Positions 1-11,449 of a stretch of DNA of 64,000 bases are shown here, piece after piece. The first letter of the stretch is position 1. Every line of letters starts with the position of its first letter. The stretch comes from Cryptomeria japonica (taxonomy: Eukaryota; Streptophyta; Pinopsida; Cupressales; Cupressaceae), in the NCBI RefSeq assembly GCF_030272615.1, contig NC_081415.1, forward strand, positions 625,269,740 to 625,333,739. The letters run 5' to 3'. Position numbers and translations under genes: made by a program. The notes under the pieces were generated by a model that did no database searches, was not told the origin of the DNA, and saw nothing but the letters and a program-made list of their open reading frames with translations.

Positions 1-629
1 GCCAATTTTAACTTTTGATCCCAAGACCTTTTGTTCTCTTCCAGGATTTTCCTTATAATGTTCAAGAGGCTCTTGTTACTAGATTCAGCTTGCCCATTAC
101 CCTGAGGATGGTATGGTGAAGAATATGACATAATTATCCCATGATTGGTGCAAAATTCAATAAACTCTTCTGATCTGAAACCCATGGCATTATCCATTAC
201 TAATTTAACAGGAACACCAAACCTGGTTATGACATTATCCATCAAGAAGTCAATAACAACCTTACTTGTGGCTCTTGTAGTGGGTATAGCTTCAATACAC
301 ATGGTAAAATAATCAGTAGCTACTATAATCCACCTATGGCCTCTTCCTAATTTCTCAATAATTTCTCCAATAAAATCAATACCCCATTGGACAAAAGGGG
401 CTTCCACTATGACTGGGTTGAGGGGAAAATCTCCCTCATACTTCAACTTTGATGAAAACTTTTGGCATGGGTCACACCTCCTGACATATTCATGGGCATC
501 TTTAAACAAAGTAGGCCAATAATATCCAGCTCGAACTATCTTACCAGCAGTTTTCTTAGCAGAGTAATGACCTCCACACACTCGATCATGCATTTCAGTT
601 AACACTCTCCTAGCCTGGGATTCATCCAA
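1..629 (-). pseudogene. Gypsy integrase, truncated by window edge
   Basis: I translated the minus strand in the pol frame. It shows the HHCC zinc finger (MHDRVCGGHYSAKKTA… and RRCDPCQKF). The DDE core follows: WGIDFIGE (first Asp), LVMDNAMGF (second Asp) and HPQGNGQAESSNK (Glu). The C-terminal part is off the left edge. Integrase inserts the cDNA and would explain the 5-bp duplications seen at other LTR elements here. Confidence 0.85.
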
Positions 630-1310
630 TCACATTAGCAATTCCCCATCTCTATTCCTCCAAAACAGATCACCCCGAATGAGGACATATTTTTGTGACT
701 TCAACTTCAAATTTCTTCTCTGATTATGTGTCATTCCTTCTGAAAACGTTGCATCCCTTAAAAAATGTACTATCTCTAAGTACCAGGGTTGTTTTTCAAT
801 ACTGGTGACCAAGATGTTCTCAACTTCAACATTATTTATTTCAACATCAAGAAGGTTTGACTCAGCCATAAGCTTAGCAAGGCCTAAACCTCTCACCAAT
901 TTGGTGATAATTATTTCCAAATCAAACTCCTGGATTCTGTTTATCCATCTGCATCTCTTACATGTGACCTCAGATTGGGATAAGATATCTTTGACAGCAA
1001 CATGTGGGACATAGGTGACTACTTGTGCATTTACAAGATATAGTCTGAAAGCTTTGACAGCCTTGACCAAAGCATATGCTTGCTTCTCCATGATTTCATA
1101 TTTCAATTTTGTAGCCTGTAAAGATTTTCTATAAAAATCTATAGGATGTTCATATCCTTCATTATCCTTTTGTAATAGAACAGCAACCACTGTGTGATAT
1201 GAAGCAAAAGAAAACAAAGAGAAAGGCTTACTATAATTAGGGGTTTTCAATACTGGTGCCTCCTAAATAGCCTTTTTGATTTCAGCAAAAGCCTTTGAAG
1301 CTTCTTGATC
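630..1310 (-). pseudogene. Gypsy RNase H (RT-connected)
   Basis: The segment follows RT in the same frame. LLQKDNEGYEHPIDFYRKSL and EKQAYALVKAVKAFRLYL match the Ty3/Gypsy RNase H fold. The residue that should be the first catalytic Asp (usual DAS) reads as part of FASYHTVVAVLL, and the usual TDH near the end reads YVPH, so the site looks inactive. Loss of activity in the old domain when a second RNase H is present is known for Tat elements and retroviruses. The segment ends at a TGA at 630-632; the frame continues into integrase. Confidence 0.75.
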
Positions 1311-2156
1311 CTAGCAAAATTTCGTAACCTTTTTAAGCAATTTAACAATGGGCTTAACTATCTCTGCAAAATTTGCAATAAATCTTCTAAAAAAATTAAC
1401 TTTGCCCAAGAAAGATTGGATACCTTTAACACTCTTTGATTCAGGCACATTGTTTATCACCTCAATTCTTTCAGGGTCTATTCTTACTCCTTCTTTAGAG
1501 ACAATATGCCCCAGCAGCTTCCCTTCAGTAATAGCAAAATGATATTTCTTAGGATTTAAAGATACTCCAAATTCCAAAGCCTTATTGAAAACCTTTTCTA
1601 AATGTCCATAGTGGTCATCCTCCCTTTTGGAGAAGCATGTCAGATCATCTTGATATACTACTATGACGATGTTGATGAATTCTTTGAAAGCTACATCCAT
1701 CGCCCTCTGAAAAGTAGCTCCAACATTTTTCAAACCAAAAGGCATTCTAACATACACATAAGTTCCCCAAGGGGTGGTGAAAGTAGTTTTGAATTGTTCT
1801 GATTCTTTTACCAACACCTAGTTATACCTTGAAAACCCATCCATCATAGACAATAGGTCACAACTAGTCACTCTTTGCAACATAGCTTCCATATTAGGAG
1901 AAGAATAATTATCTTTCAAGGAAGCAACATTCAGGTTCCTAAAGTCAACACAGAGTCTTATGTCCCCATTCTTCTTTCTTATCGGAACTAAATTTGAGAC
2001 CCATGAGGAATGCCTTATAGGCTTAATAATTCCCCCTTCCCTTAACTTGTTTAATTCTTGCTGCATCTTAGATTCTAGCAGGGGGTTAATAGGTCTTTAT
2101 TTTTGTCTAAAAGGCTTAGCATCTGGAAGCAAAGGGACTTCATGCTGAAACAAAGC
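1311..2156 (-). pseudogene. Gypsy reverse transcriptase
   Basis: This is the RNA-dependent DNA polymerase of the element. The sequence shows the fingers region (ELNKLREGGIIKPIRHSSWV, then VPIRKKNGDIRLCVDFRNLN), the first catalytic block LLSMMDGFSRYN, and the YxDD box as VVYQDDL with both Asp present. LGHIVSKEGVRIDPERI and FLGKVNFFRRFI complete the palm and thumb. In-frame stops occur at 2097-2099 (TAA), 1818-1820 (TAG, after DGFSRYN where Gln is usual) and 1311-1313 (TAG). The frame is otherwise continuous with protease and RNase H. Confidence 0.88.
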
Positions 2157-3227
2157 CTATCTATATGCCTTTAGATCTTCATAAGACCAAGAAAAAACAT
2201 GCTTATACTTCTTTAATAAATTAATGAGATTCACTCTGACATGAGGAGACATCTTTTTTCCAATATATACCAACTTAGGGGATGATTTTGTCCCTAAGTT
2301 TACTTCCTCTAACTCATCTAGCTTAGTGGTTGATTGCTGGTGCAGATGACTGTCACTGTAACTGAACATACCTTCAAGCTCTACCAACCCTTTAGGTATT
2401 TCATTGGTCTCTAATTGAACCAAGTCATTTCCAAATACAATGTCTTTGTTGTCAACCACTTCCATTAAGGCATTGTAGTCAATTTTTTGCCCATCATATT
2501 CATCAATGCAATGTATAAACCTAAGAATATCTTCATCATCAGCAAACACTTGCCAATTATATACATTGTTAGGAATGGTAGGCCTAGCTTTTACTTCAAC
2601 TATGGATATACCGGTTAGTGTTGCATCATCATTCTTTAATGCAACATTTGCTAAGAAGTCTGCCATGATATTTTTGGATCTTTCTATCCAATTTATAGAG
2701 AATGAACTAAAATGCTCAATGGCATCCCATACTGCATGCTTGTATCTTTTCAATCTATCATTCTTAGATGCATACTTAGCCCTAACTTGAGAGACAACCA
2801 ATTCTGAGACTCCTAATACTTTTAACAATTGAATTTCAGGCCTTTTTGCAACTTCAAGCCCCAATAGCAGGGCTTTATATTCGGCAGTATTATTTGTACA
2901 TTGAAAGGCTAACAAGAAGGAATACTTGAAAGTTATACCTGATGGGAATACAAAGAGAACTCCTAATGTAGATCCTTCTTTAGAGAAAGCTCCATCAAAA
3001 TAAATTTGCCACAAACCATGCTGTTGAGATTCTAATTCAGTCACAATGGAGTCAGTATTCTTCAATTGGGGTAATATTGGTTGTAATCTAAAATTATCAA
3101 GATCCACATCAATCATGCAGTTGAGCATGTTAGAATCTACGTTCTCAATTACCCTAGGGGCACATGGTTCTCTGTACAATTTGACTTGATTCCCATTAAT
3201 TGGGATGGTAGCATATGACAAATCCAA
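2157..3227 (-). pseudogene. Archaeal-type RNase H domain and linker, upstream of RT
   Basis: The central part has the additional RNase H of Tat-type elements: IYFDGAFSKEGSTLGV (first catalytic Asp), NNTAEYKALLLGLEVA (catalytic Glu) and IMADFLANVA (last Asp). The position that is normally GDS in VLGDSELV reads GVS, so one catalytic Asp seems to be lost. After the domain comes an acidic linker and then VFSWSYEDLKAYR, the familiar lead-in to RT. The domain therefore lies between protease and RT, whereas well-known Tat/Ogre elements carry it after the ordinary RNase H. The segment ends in TAG at 2157-2159; the frame continues into RT. Confidence 0.8.
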
Positions 3228-3257
3228 CTAAACATTTCCGCCTACTGCTGCAGCCCA

Positions 3258-3509
3258 CTACCTGGATAGCAACATGCCATAATGAGGCTTGGTGTCAGTT
3301 ACAATAACATCCATCTTATAAGTTGCTTCAGGGAAAGATTCTATTTTCACTTCAACATCTCTCATTGTACCTATCACAGGCACTTCTATGTTATCCATAG
3401 AATAACACTTCCCATACACTATACTCACTGATAGTCCTAATTCTTTCATGACACCATAAGGCATTACATTTGCAGCTGCACCAGAATCTATCATACAATT
3501 TTTAATCAA
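3258..3509 (-). pseudogene. Gypsy retroviral-type aspartic protease
   Basis: This segment of gag-pol carries CMIDSGAAANVMPYGVMKEL, the D-S-G active-site motif of retropepsins followed by the usual AANVMP context of plant Gypsy proteases. It would cut the gag-pol polyprotein. It lies in the same frame as the RNase H and RT segments that follow, separated by TAG codons at 3258-3260 and 3228-3230 where family members usually have Gln or another sense codon. The flanking sequence (LLSR-stop-WAAAVGGNV-stop-LDLSYA) is a recognisable conserved linker. Confidence 0.8.
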
Positions 3510-3605
3510 CCGGTTATTTACTTATAATGTAACATAGAAAGGATCTACCTGTGAGGGTTCTTGGGTAATTTTTGTTCCAACATATACCTTCGGGGTTTGC
3601 AGCTC

Positions 3606-6220
3606 CTAATCCTTTTCATCCTTAGTTGAACCAGAAAGTGAAGATGTGTTACTATTTGGTATCTTAGAAAACAAAGATAGAGCAGCCTCTCTATGTTCCT
3701 TTATTTTCAATAACTCTATCAGTGGGATAGTAACCTTCATTTGGGTGAGAGCCTGAGTCATATCAAATGTGGAATTACTAATCAACTCAGTATTAGCTTT
3801 AGCTTTTTCTACCTTAGGCTGACTTGCCTTCTTCATTGTGGTAGCTCCTTGTGTATCATTAGTAGCTTTATCATCTGTACCCTTAGGTACTTCTTTAACT
3901 TGATCTTTCTTCTCTTGACCAACTTGGGGCAAAGTACCATTACTTGCTGCTTTCTTCTGACATACCTCTTTTATAAACATAGAACTAGGTTCACCTTGAT
4001 CACTATCCCTTTTAGTTCTCCTTAAATTGTAATTGTGCTTGGCTTTGGCTATAGCAGCCTTAGTGAGATTTTTTACTTCTTCATCACTAGGCCTCCTGAG
4101 ATGAACCTCTTCATCTTCGATTGTTACCACATTCAAAGTGGGATGCCAATCAAGTGTTAGTTGTCCTTGGTAAGACCTTTTGTTGTCCAACACATCATAA
4201 TCACTAAATTCACTTTGTGAAGATTCCCCATCACTTTCTTTGATAGTTTCAAACATATTTATATCAGGCTCAGCCTCTTGTCTCATGGATTCTTCAAGGG
4301 CTTGAGCTACAACACAGTGATGAGGAGAATGTGGTCCATCACAAGCAATGCACCAAGGAGTGTTCTCTATGTTATGAACATTTTTTCCTTTTAAAGGATC
4401 AGGGGTATCTTGGCTCTGAGTATTTTTTGGCTTCTCATTTTGAGGCTTACCATCCTTCTAGGTAGTGTTTTAAGGCATATCATGCAACCTGGGGGGTCTA
4501 TCTTGCCAGTTGTAATGAGGTTTATCATTTTTTCTCACCTTGCCAGTAAGATCCTTCATAGCAGTCACTAACTTCTCTATTTTATCCTCTTCTTTAGCAA
4601 ATTTGTTAGGTTGTTGTTTTGATTCCTGCCATAGCCTACCATCAATTGTTCTTCCTAGTTTTCCAGATGCTTTTCTATTGCTCTCTACATTGATAGAAAT
4701 TCTAAATACATCTCTCAGGCTATGTGGATTTTTATACCTCAAAATATAAGCCATTTTAGAATCAAATGCATTGTAATAAGTGTTCAGGCACATGTTGTCA
4801 TCTAATCTCATTACTTGATACAATTTATGAATTTCTTTCTGAAATCTAGCATTAAAATCAATGACAATTTCATTACCAAACTTTCAGATATTGTTGAACT
4901 CATTGAGCATGAAGCTCACATTTGTCTTATCACCATACTGTTCCTAAAAACAATTTTTAAAATCCTCCCAAGACCCAATGCTATTCATAGGAAGACCTCT
5001 ATACCAGTCTCTTGCATCATCTACTAAAGACTATACAAATAGTTTCATGATGACATCTTCATCCACAATTTCATAATCATTAATCAAGTCACCAAAATAT
5101 TTTAAGTGCTCTTCTACACTAATTGCATTATTTCCAGCAAATTTATGAAGTCTGTCTCTTAACTCTGTAGGAACATGGTTAGGGTACCCTGGGAAAGTTC
5201 TAAGTTAATAGGTCTTCTCTGGAATGGGTTAACAGCATGGTTATTACCCATGTTCATTCTTACATTGGGGCTCTGAGTTAGAGAGATCCGGTTACCTTGG
5301 TTAGTAACAAAGGCTTGATTTGTTGTTGCAGTGCTAACAGGAAGAGTTGGCTGAATTTTAATAAGAGGGAGTGGAGCTTGCTGAGGAATGGGTTTATTTT
5401 GATCTATTGAAGGAAATGTGATAGGAGGTTCTTTCAGATAGCTAATTTTCCTTTTAACTTCTTGATTAGTTGCTTCTAATTCAGCCTTTTCTAACTCCAT
5501 TTGCAAATATTCCTTCTCTTTTCTCATCCTCTCCATCTCTCTTTCATGTGTTGATAGCCTGTGAGAGATCTCCACTGTAGTCTTAGATCCAGACCCACCT
5601 TCCATGCATTTCTGCTTTCCTTTATCCACATCATTCTTAATAGGCTGTGGGTCACTAAGAACTTCCCTATTTGGTTGGACTACTAACTTGTATGTCGGTT
5701 TGGCCTTGGGAACTAGAATTTCTCTAATCACAGGACCTTCATCCTCACTCTTGGCCTTTTCTTGGGCAAGCAACTCAAGGTCAGCAATTTGCCTCAGGAG
5801 CCTATCTCTCTCCATCAATTTTGCCTTTACTTCTCTTTAAATCAAATGATGGACTCTTCTGTTCAGGTCCTCTATTTCCTAAGATACCTTATCTTCATCA
5901 GGGAAGATTTCTTCAGAATCTGAGATATTGACTTGATCAATATAAATTAAACTAATGTTTCCATCAATTGTTCTAGGTATAGAATCTCTGACTATGTTTG
6001 AACTACTTTTGTCTTTGCCAGAAAAACTAGCATGGGATATCCTTTGATTTGAAACATGGACATCTTCTTCATTCCCAAATAAAACAGAATGGAAACCTAA
6101 AACATCATGCTCAGAATCGCAAGAAGATGAATTTGAATTTGCATAGATAGGTCTCTCAGATATCTTACCCGTATTGGTGCTTTTCTGCACCCAAGCAACA
6201 TTAGATGCTTCATTAACCAC
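3606..6220 (-). pseudogene. gag: Gypsy gag (decayed)
   Basis: This is the nucleocapsid/capsid precursor of the Gypsy element. An N-terminal segment (6220-5879) is rich in Ser, Asp and Glu. It is followed by a Lys/Glu-rich, probably coiled-coil region (5818-5159). A Retrotrans_gag-like domain follows at about 5000-4470, recognisable by DARDWYRGLP and YCNAF-like helices (seen as LNTYYNAFDSKMAYILRYK in part). A zinc-knuckle-like CIACDGPHSPHHC lies near 4310-4360, and a linker leads to the protease. The frame changes once between 5159 and 4823, and there are in-frame stops near 4470, 4458 and 3606. The start at 6220 is chosen because it is the first ATG of an open stretch after the primer site; upstream sequence to 6592 would be leader. 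Confidence 0.75.
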
Positions 6221-6591
6221 TTATCTTTTCTAACCTCTACGTGATTGTTCAGGTAATCCCTCCTACAACGTCACACGAGGATGCTTCTTCATGAAAGATC
6301 TGGTGTTTTTCCCTCCCTGCATTATGCTTGTTTTCATAAAGAATTTCAATTATTTCAAAAGGACTGGTTAAGATTATCAAAGTTGCCACCCACAAAGACT
6401 GCAGGAAATATGAAAACAAGCTTTACACAGAAAATTTGCCGATCTTTAAAAATCAAAATCACGAAGATTTTCATAGAGAGAAAAAAAAAGCATGAATCAA
6501 AGGTCAGGCAAACAATTTTGAACACAGATATCCACACAATATTCTGAGCTAATTCAAGCGCCAATCTGCATCTGGATACACACTATGACTC

Positions 6592-6609
6592 TCCCTAGCA
6601 GAGTCGCCA
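6592..6609 (-). other. Primer-binding site, tRNA-Arg type
   Basis: The minus strand reads TGGCGACTCTGCTAGGGA. This complements the 3' end of a plant tRNA-Arg (…GAGTCGCCA, CCA included). Four bases (TTTT) separate it from the LTR edge. tRNA-Arg priming is typical of Ogre/Tat elements. Confidence 0.85.
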
Positions 6610-6613
6610 TTTT

Positions 6614-7138
6614 TGTTGTTCTCAAATTATGATTCCCCTCTTATCCCTTATAAAGAAATATAATAACTCTGTCTGCAAATAAAGAGATCAAAGAAAAAGA
6701 ACCTCAGAGCAACATATGACAAGGTTTCAAGAACCTTCTACACTTTGAACTTATCCAAAATTTCGGTGGGTATACCTTATGTGAATAATTTCACTTTTAA
6801 AATAGATCCATAATAAACCAGTCCAAAACTAGTGAATCTTATTGCCTCAAACACAAACTAAAATAATAAAAGAAAGCTTATGCTCATGTTCACTATTGAT
6901 CTTCAAAAAATGTAGAAAGAGAACTACAATTGATACCAGTGCCTTATCCAGGCCACAGAGTCATCTAAATTAAACAAGGATCTCACAATCAAATATCTCC
7001 ATACATATCATCACTTCGGATTCTCTCAACCCCATACATGCTTGACATATATAAGAATCTTTCCTTCTTAGACTAGACAATGTTCATCAAATTCATAGTC
7101 TCCAACAAAATAACATACTGATGGAGATATTTCTTGCA
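6614..7138 (-). repeat. Gypsy LTR (upper end uncertain)
   Basis: The lower boundary is well placed: on the plus strand the LTR begins TGTTGTTCTC, four bases from the primer-binding site. The upper end is a guess. At 7138 the plus strand ends GCA and is followed by a pyrimidine-rich stretch; read on the minus strand this is AGGAGGGGAATTAAATA followed by TGCAAGAAATATC, which looks like a polypurine tract and LTR start. A possible TATA motif lies near 7045-7055 on the minus strand. If the tract is real, this LTR closes another element upstream as well as opening this one. Confidence 0.45.
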
Positions 7139-7560
7139 TATTTAATTCCCCTCCTAAAGAAGAAAGCTAAGAAACATATCTATAAAGATTGCATTACAAT
7201 TCATGTTCAATTGAATAACCCTAGATTACCCAAATGAAACTAGTAAATTATTGAAAGCACACCAAAAGACAACACAAATTCTAGGCTCGAAAGTTTATGG
7301 TCTATATATTGATATTCATTTTGAAAAAATCTTACAAAACTCAGAATATTCTTTGTAAACTTAGAAAAAACCCAGATAAATTTCTGAAAAGTTTATTTAC
7401 AAATTCTTGTGATCATTTTTACTAGTCCTGGTATCCATTTATAATATTATGGATGCATGCAAGCTTCAGACCTTCTGAAAAAGTTTGTTACAACAATCTT
7501 CTTGTTTCAACAAAAGTTACAAATCTTTTCCATAGTCTAATGGCCCTCTTCCCGTGGTTG

Positions 7561-10500
7561 TCATTCAGTGTCTTCTTCTTGAACCTCTGCATCCAGCACT
7601 ACATACTTTCTTGTCCACTCTTGGTAGACATCATCAGCAAGCAATGAGAAGTTAATAACTTTCCCTCTAATCTTGGCTAATCTTTTCCAAGAGTTTCTCA
7701 TTTTATTGACCTCTCAATTTAGAAAGCCATAGTGTGATTTAATTTTTTCTATCTCCTCAACTGTTCTGACAAATAGGGAAGTATCATCTATATTAATGAT
7801 TCCCTTTACCCTTAATGATAGGTTTCTTCCTAATTCATTAAGCCATACTTGTTTGTCCTTCAATTGAGCTAGATTGGCAAAACCCTCGAGAAATAATTCA
7901 AATTCCTACTCAGTGTACTCTTTCTTATAGAAATTGAATTTCCTCTCTACATTATCTACTGCTTCTGCTAATTTTTCCAGTTCCTTTTTCATGTCACAAG
8001 TGGATTTGATAATGGGATCAACCCCTGCCTCATCATAAGATACACACATAAGTTCATCCTCTTCCCTAGGCTTCCACTTGTTAAAAATAGGAATTAGGAC
8101 AACCTTGTCTCCATTGAGCTCATTCCACATCTCCAAAACTTTTCTCATATTGTTGTACACCAATGATGATCCTATAGTGTCAGCAAAACTCAAAATTGTG
8201 ACCCTCACTATCTCTTCATACTTATTTGCAAATAGGATTTGAGCCTGTTTTAGCTTTTCCAACACCTGAGGAGTGACCTCAACTAATTGGGAACCAGAAG
8301 GTGCAGGAGAAGGTGGGAATTCAATGATAGGGCTAGTAGATGCAAGTTGTGCAGGAGAAGAAGCAATCATCAAGGTTGAAGACTCACCTCAATGGTATTG
8401 TCCTACCAATTGGCTTTTCAAATTAGCAATAATGGTGTCTTGGCTCATTACCTCTCCTTTAGCATCATTGTAAGCTTTTAAAACTGTCTCCAACTTAGCT
8501 TGCAGATCTACCCTTTCCTTTGCTTCCTTTTCTGCCACTGCAACACTGAACTTTGTAGTTTCCAAGACTGTGCTAGCAGCCTCCACCACTCCAATATTTT
8601 GTACTCTCTTCACTATCATACCTCCAAGGTAGCTTGACTCTAGGGTATCCTTTTTCTTTTTATTTTCATCTCTCTCCAGAGACCACATGACCAGGGTAGC
8701 ATTATCTTTGCTGAAGTTTACTCCTTCCATAGGCTTGGTCTCTTTCCTAACTGCCTCTAAAACCAAGGCGTTCTCTATATCCCATTTAGGGAGGATGAGT
8801 ACACCAGCCTTCGCTACCATTTCCCTTGCTCAGGAGTGATGCTCTAAAATTCAGTGACCATTTCTTGTTTTATTTCTTCTTCTCCCACAGTTGCATCCTT
8901 GTGGGGTTGCTCCTTCTTCCTCTTCTCACATTTGGTATTGAACTTATCAATATTATGCTTCCACACAAACTGCATGAAAGCTCCTGAGGTAACAAACTTG
9001 CTATCAGCTAAGAATTCTTCACTAGCCTATTTAAGGGCAAGATCTAGTTCCTGGCCTTTGAACTTATTGGTGGTTATGTCCATCTCAGCATCTTCTAGCT
9101 CTTCAGTAATTCCATCCTCCACTTCATCATATGTATAGGTGATCTCCCCTAGACTCCCTAGCTGCAACAATTGTTTAGTTGCTACCTGTGCATCTCCTAT
9201 ATGAATGGGGGATTGATATGGGGAATACATGGGCTCATTAGTTTGCACTTCCTTTCCCGCCCTTTGCTTCTTTGGGGATTCCAAAATGTCAATGACATCT
9301 TGTATTTTCCTCTTCCCTTTTGAAGTAGAAGGTTCCCCTGTTGTTGGCACCAACACACTATACTTGGATTTTCTATATAGCACATAGTCACCAGGAGGGA
9401 TTGCTTTAGTAGATGCAGACCTAGCTAGAACTAGTCTTGCCTTCTCAGGGTTTTTTTTAATCACTGCTTCCCTCTTCTCCTTTAGTGTTTGTATTACATC
9501 TTCAAAGCAAAGAATTAAGAATTTTGCCTTTTCCTCAAAGGGGTGAAAACTGGATAAGGGGTCATAGCTGCTGTCAAATTGGTGTACAAAATCAAGGGCC
9601 TTCTTATAGGCCACCCATTTCTCCTTCCTCAGCTCTTGCTCATCCAAATAAAACTCATTTTTGATGAGGTCTTCAAGGAATTGGAATTGGTGAGGTCTAC
9701 CTTTGGATACTACCCTTTTCCTAAACATACCATTAAAGAAGTCTTTAGGGTTAGAAAACCTTGACACTGTAGTGGACAAATGGTATTGTTGAAAGAATTC
9801 CTCAAAATACTTCCACCCACCCTTAGTAATTACAAATTGATGTGCTATTGTCAGTGTTGGGAAAATTGTCCCTTTTCCTCTATTGGATAGCTTCGCCTCT
9901 TGTACACCCCCAATCTGTCTAAGGATCTCTGCATTTCCTACTTTCAGTGGGACCTGATATGGTAATAAAAATGGAGTGCCTCTGAAACCGTATACTTTGA
10001 AAATTGTGGAAATAGGGTACAAGTATATGTCACCCCAATTGTGGACAATATGTATTTCTTCAACAAACTCCTTAGGTCTAAGAAACTCCAACAGAGCTTT
10101 ACGGACCCTCGAATTCTCCGAGCATAAGAAAATTCTAATTTTTTATGCAAAGCACTTATAAAACTTTAGGTAGCTGGCATCTTCCCTGTACCATGACAAC
10201 ACTATGCTCCATAATTGAACTGGCATTTTCTCCCCATCCTTTTGTTTCACTAGATCCATTTCATTGGCAAAGTAGTCACCATGCTTGAATAGAAACAGAT
10301 ACATGAGTAGGGAGTACGATCCAAACGGCCTATCCACCTTACCATTCTTTATCCCTATCAAGCCTTCATGGATTGCATTAGTAATATAGGGGGCATAATC
10401 AAATATGACTGCCAGAGAAGGATTTAAAATTTGAGCTATCATTAACATGTAATGAGTCGGCATGTTCACTTCAGCATCCTCTCCAAAAGTTTGGCAGAGT

Positions 10501-11147
10501 GACCAGTATAATCCTTTGGCTCTAAGAGTGAACAAATTTAGAGAGAAAGGCTCCATGGTATTAGGTCCTACAACAGTCAACCCTCCTATTTTGACAAAAA
10601 ATTCTTTAACAGGCCCATTTCTAAGATGATTCATCTGTGCACTGTAGACTTGAGCTAATGATTCAAGATTAATGGGCTCCAAATAATTGGACACCTCGCT
10701 GAGCCCATATACGTTTATGAATTCATCATCATTTACTTCAATGAGGGTTTTTCCATTTATATCTCGAACGCTTTTGGTAATAGGGTCATAGTTGTGTGCA
10801 ATCTGAGTTAGGAGATCCACATCCATGAAAACTCCAGGGACCACCAATTTACCTACATCCAACTCCCATATACTGTTCATTGGGGCAGGGGATTGTCTCA
10901 TACGAAATCCAACCTTGAATAGACCCAAACCAGACAACCCTATATGTGGATCTCTCAGCCAATTGCCCTTGTCATACATTCCTTCTCCTATTCTCAAGCG
11001 AGGAGCCTTAGGCACTAATTCTTTAACTTTAGTAGCTACATTTGTGGACATAGACAATTGTTCTAGGAAGTCATCACAAATTGCTCTCTCCTGGTAATTA
11101 ACCTTCCCTGTGAAGTCCCTTCTAGGTGCCATCTTAATGATATGCAA
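7561..11147 (-). pseudogene. Long reading frame of unknown function, retroelement-associated
   Basis: A single decayed frame starts at ATG 11147 (the inner MAPRRDF may be the true start) and ends at TGA 7561. It has a stop at 10143, one frame change near 8825, and further stops at 9027, about 8863, 7906 and about 7714. About 1,190 codons remain. The first two thirds look globular and contain LVVPGVFMDVDLL. The last third is Lys/Glu-rich and probably coiled coil (ETTKFSVAVAEKEAKERVDL; MKKELEKLAEAVDNVERKF). I see no RT, integrase, protease, zinc knuckle or membrane segment, and I do not recognise the family. A second copy exists at 16080-18388, so it is a repeated family. It lies in the same orientation as the Gypsy element and just upstream of its LTR. 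Confidence 0.6.
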
Positions 11148-11449
11148 ATATTTTTAATTACTAATCAAAACAATTCTTTAACAGAACACAAACCACAGTT
11201 CAATCAATCTTTCAAGTAACTGGTAAGCAAAATACAAGAAAACTTGTTTTGGCCAAAAGAACTCTACTCTGCACCAGCTTTTCTACAACAACTCTTTGAA
11301 ATGATGTCTACATTCAATTGATGTGATCTTATATATGGCAATCGGGCTCTTAACTGCGACATTAACACCACATGCTTCAGCAATCACCTCAGAATTGAAT
11401 TCACGAATGAATTCAAAAATTTTGCTCCAATGGATCATAAAATGTTTGT

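Larger units (their letters stand above)
1..7138 (-). mobile_element. Ty3/Gypsy Tat/Ogre-like retrotransposon, partial at left edge
   Basis: Reading the minus strand gives LTR, primer-binding site, gag, protease, archaeal-type RNase H, RT, RNase H and integrase; the element leaves the window inside integrase. A tRNA-Arg primer site and two RNase H domains are features of the Tat/Ogre group. From about 4823 down to 1 the reading frame stays constant and is broken only by stop codons; one frame change separates the N-terminal gag part (6220-5159) from the rest. The 3' LTR lies outside the window, so age cannot be judged from LTR divergence. Stops in gag and pol make this copy defective. Confidence 0.9.

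Noticed and set aside
7561-11147. Ogre ORF1
   Set aside because: Ogre ORF1 lies between the primer site and gag. This frame lies on the other side of the LTR and primer site.
7561-11147. Host gene
   Set aside because: Multiple stops, a frame change and a second decayed copy nearby indicate a repeated element-linked sequence.
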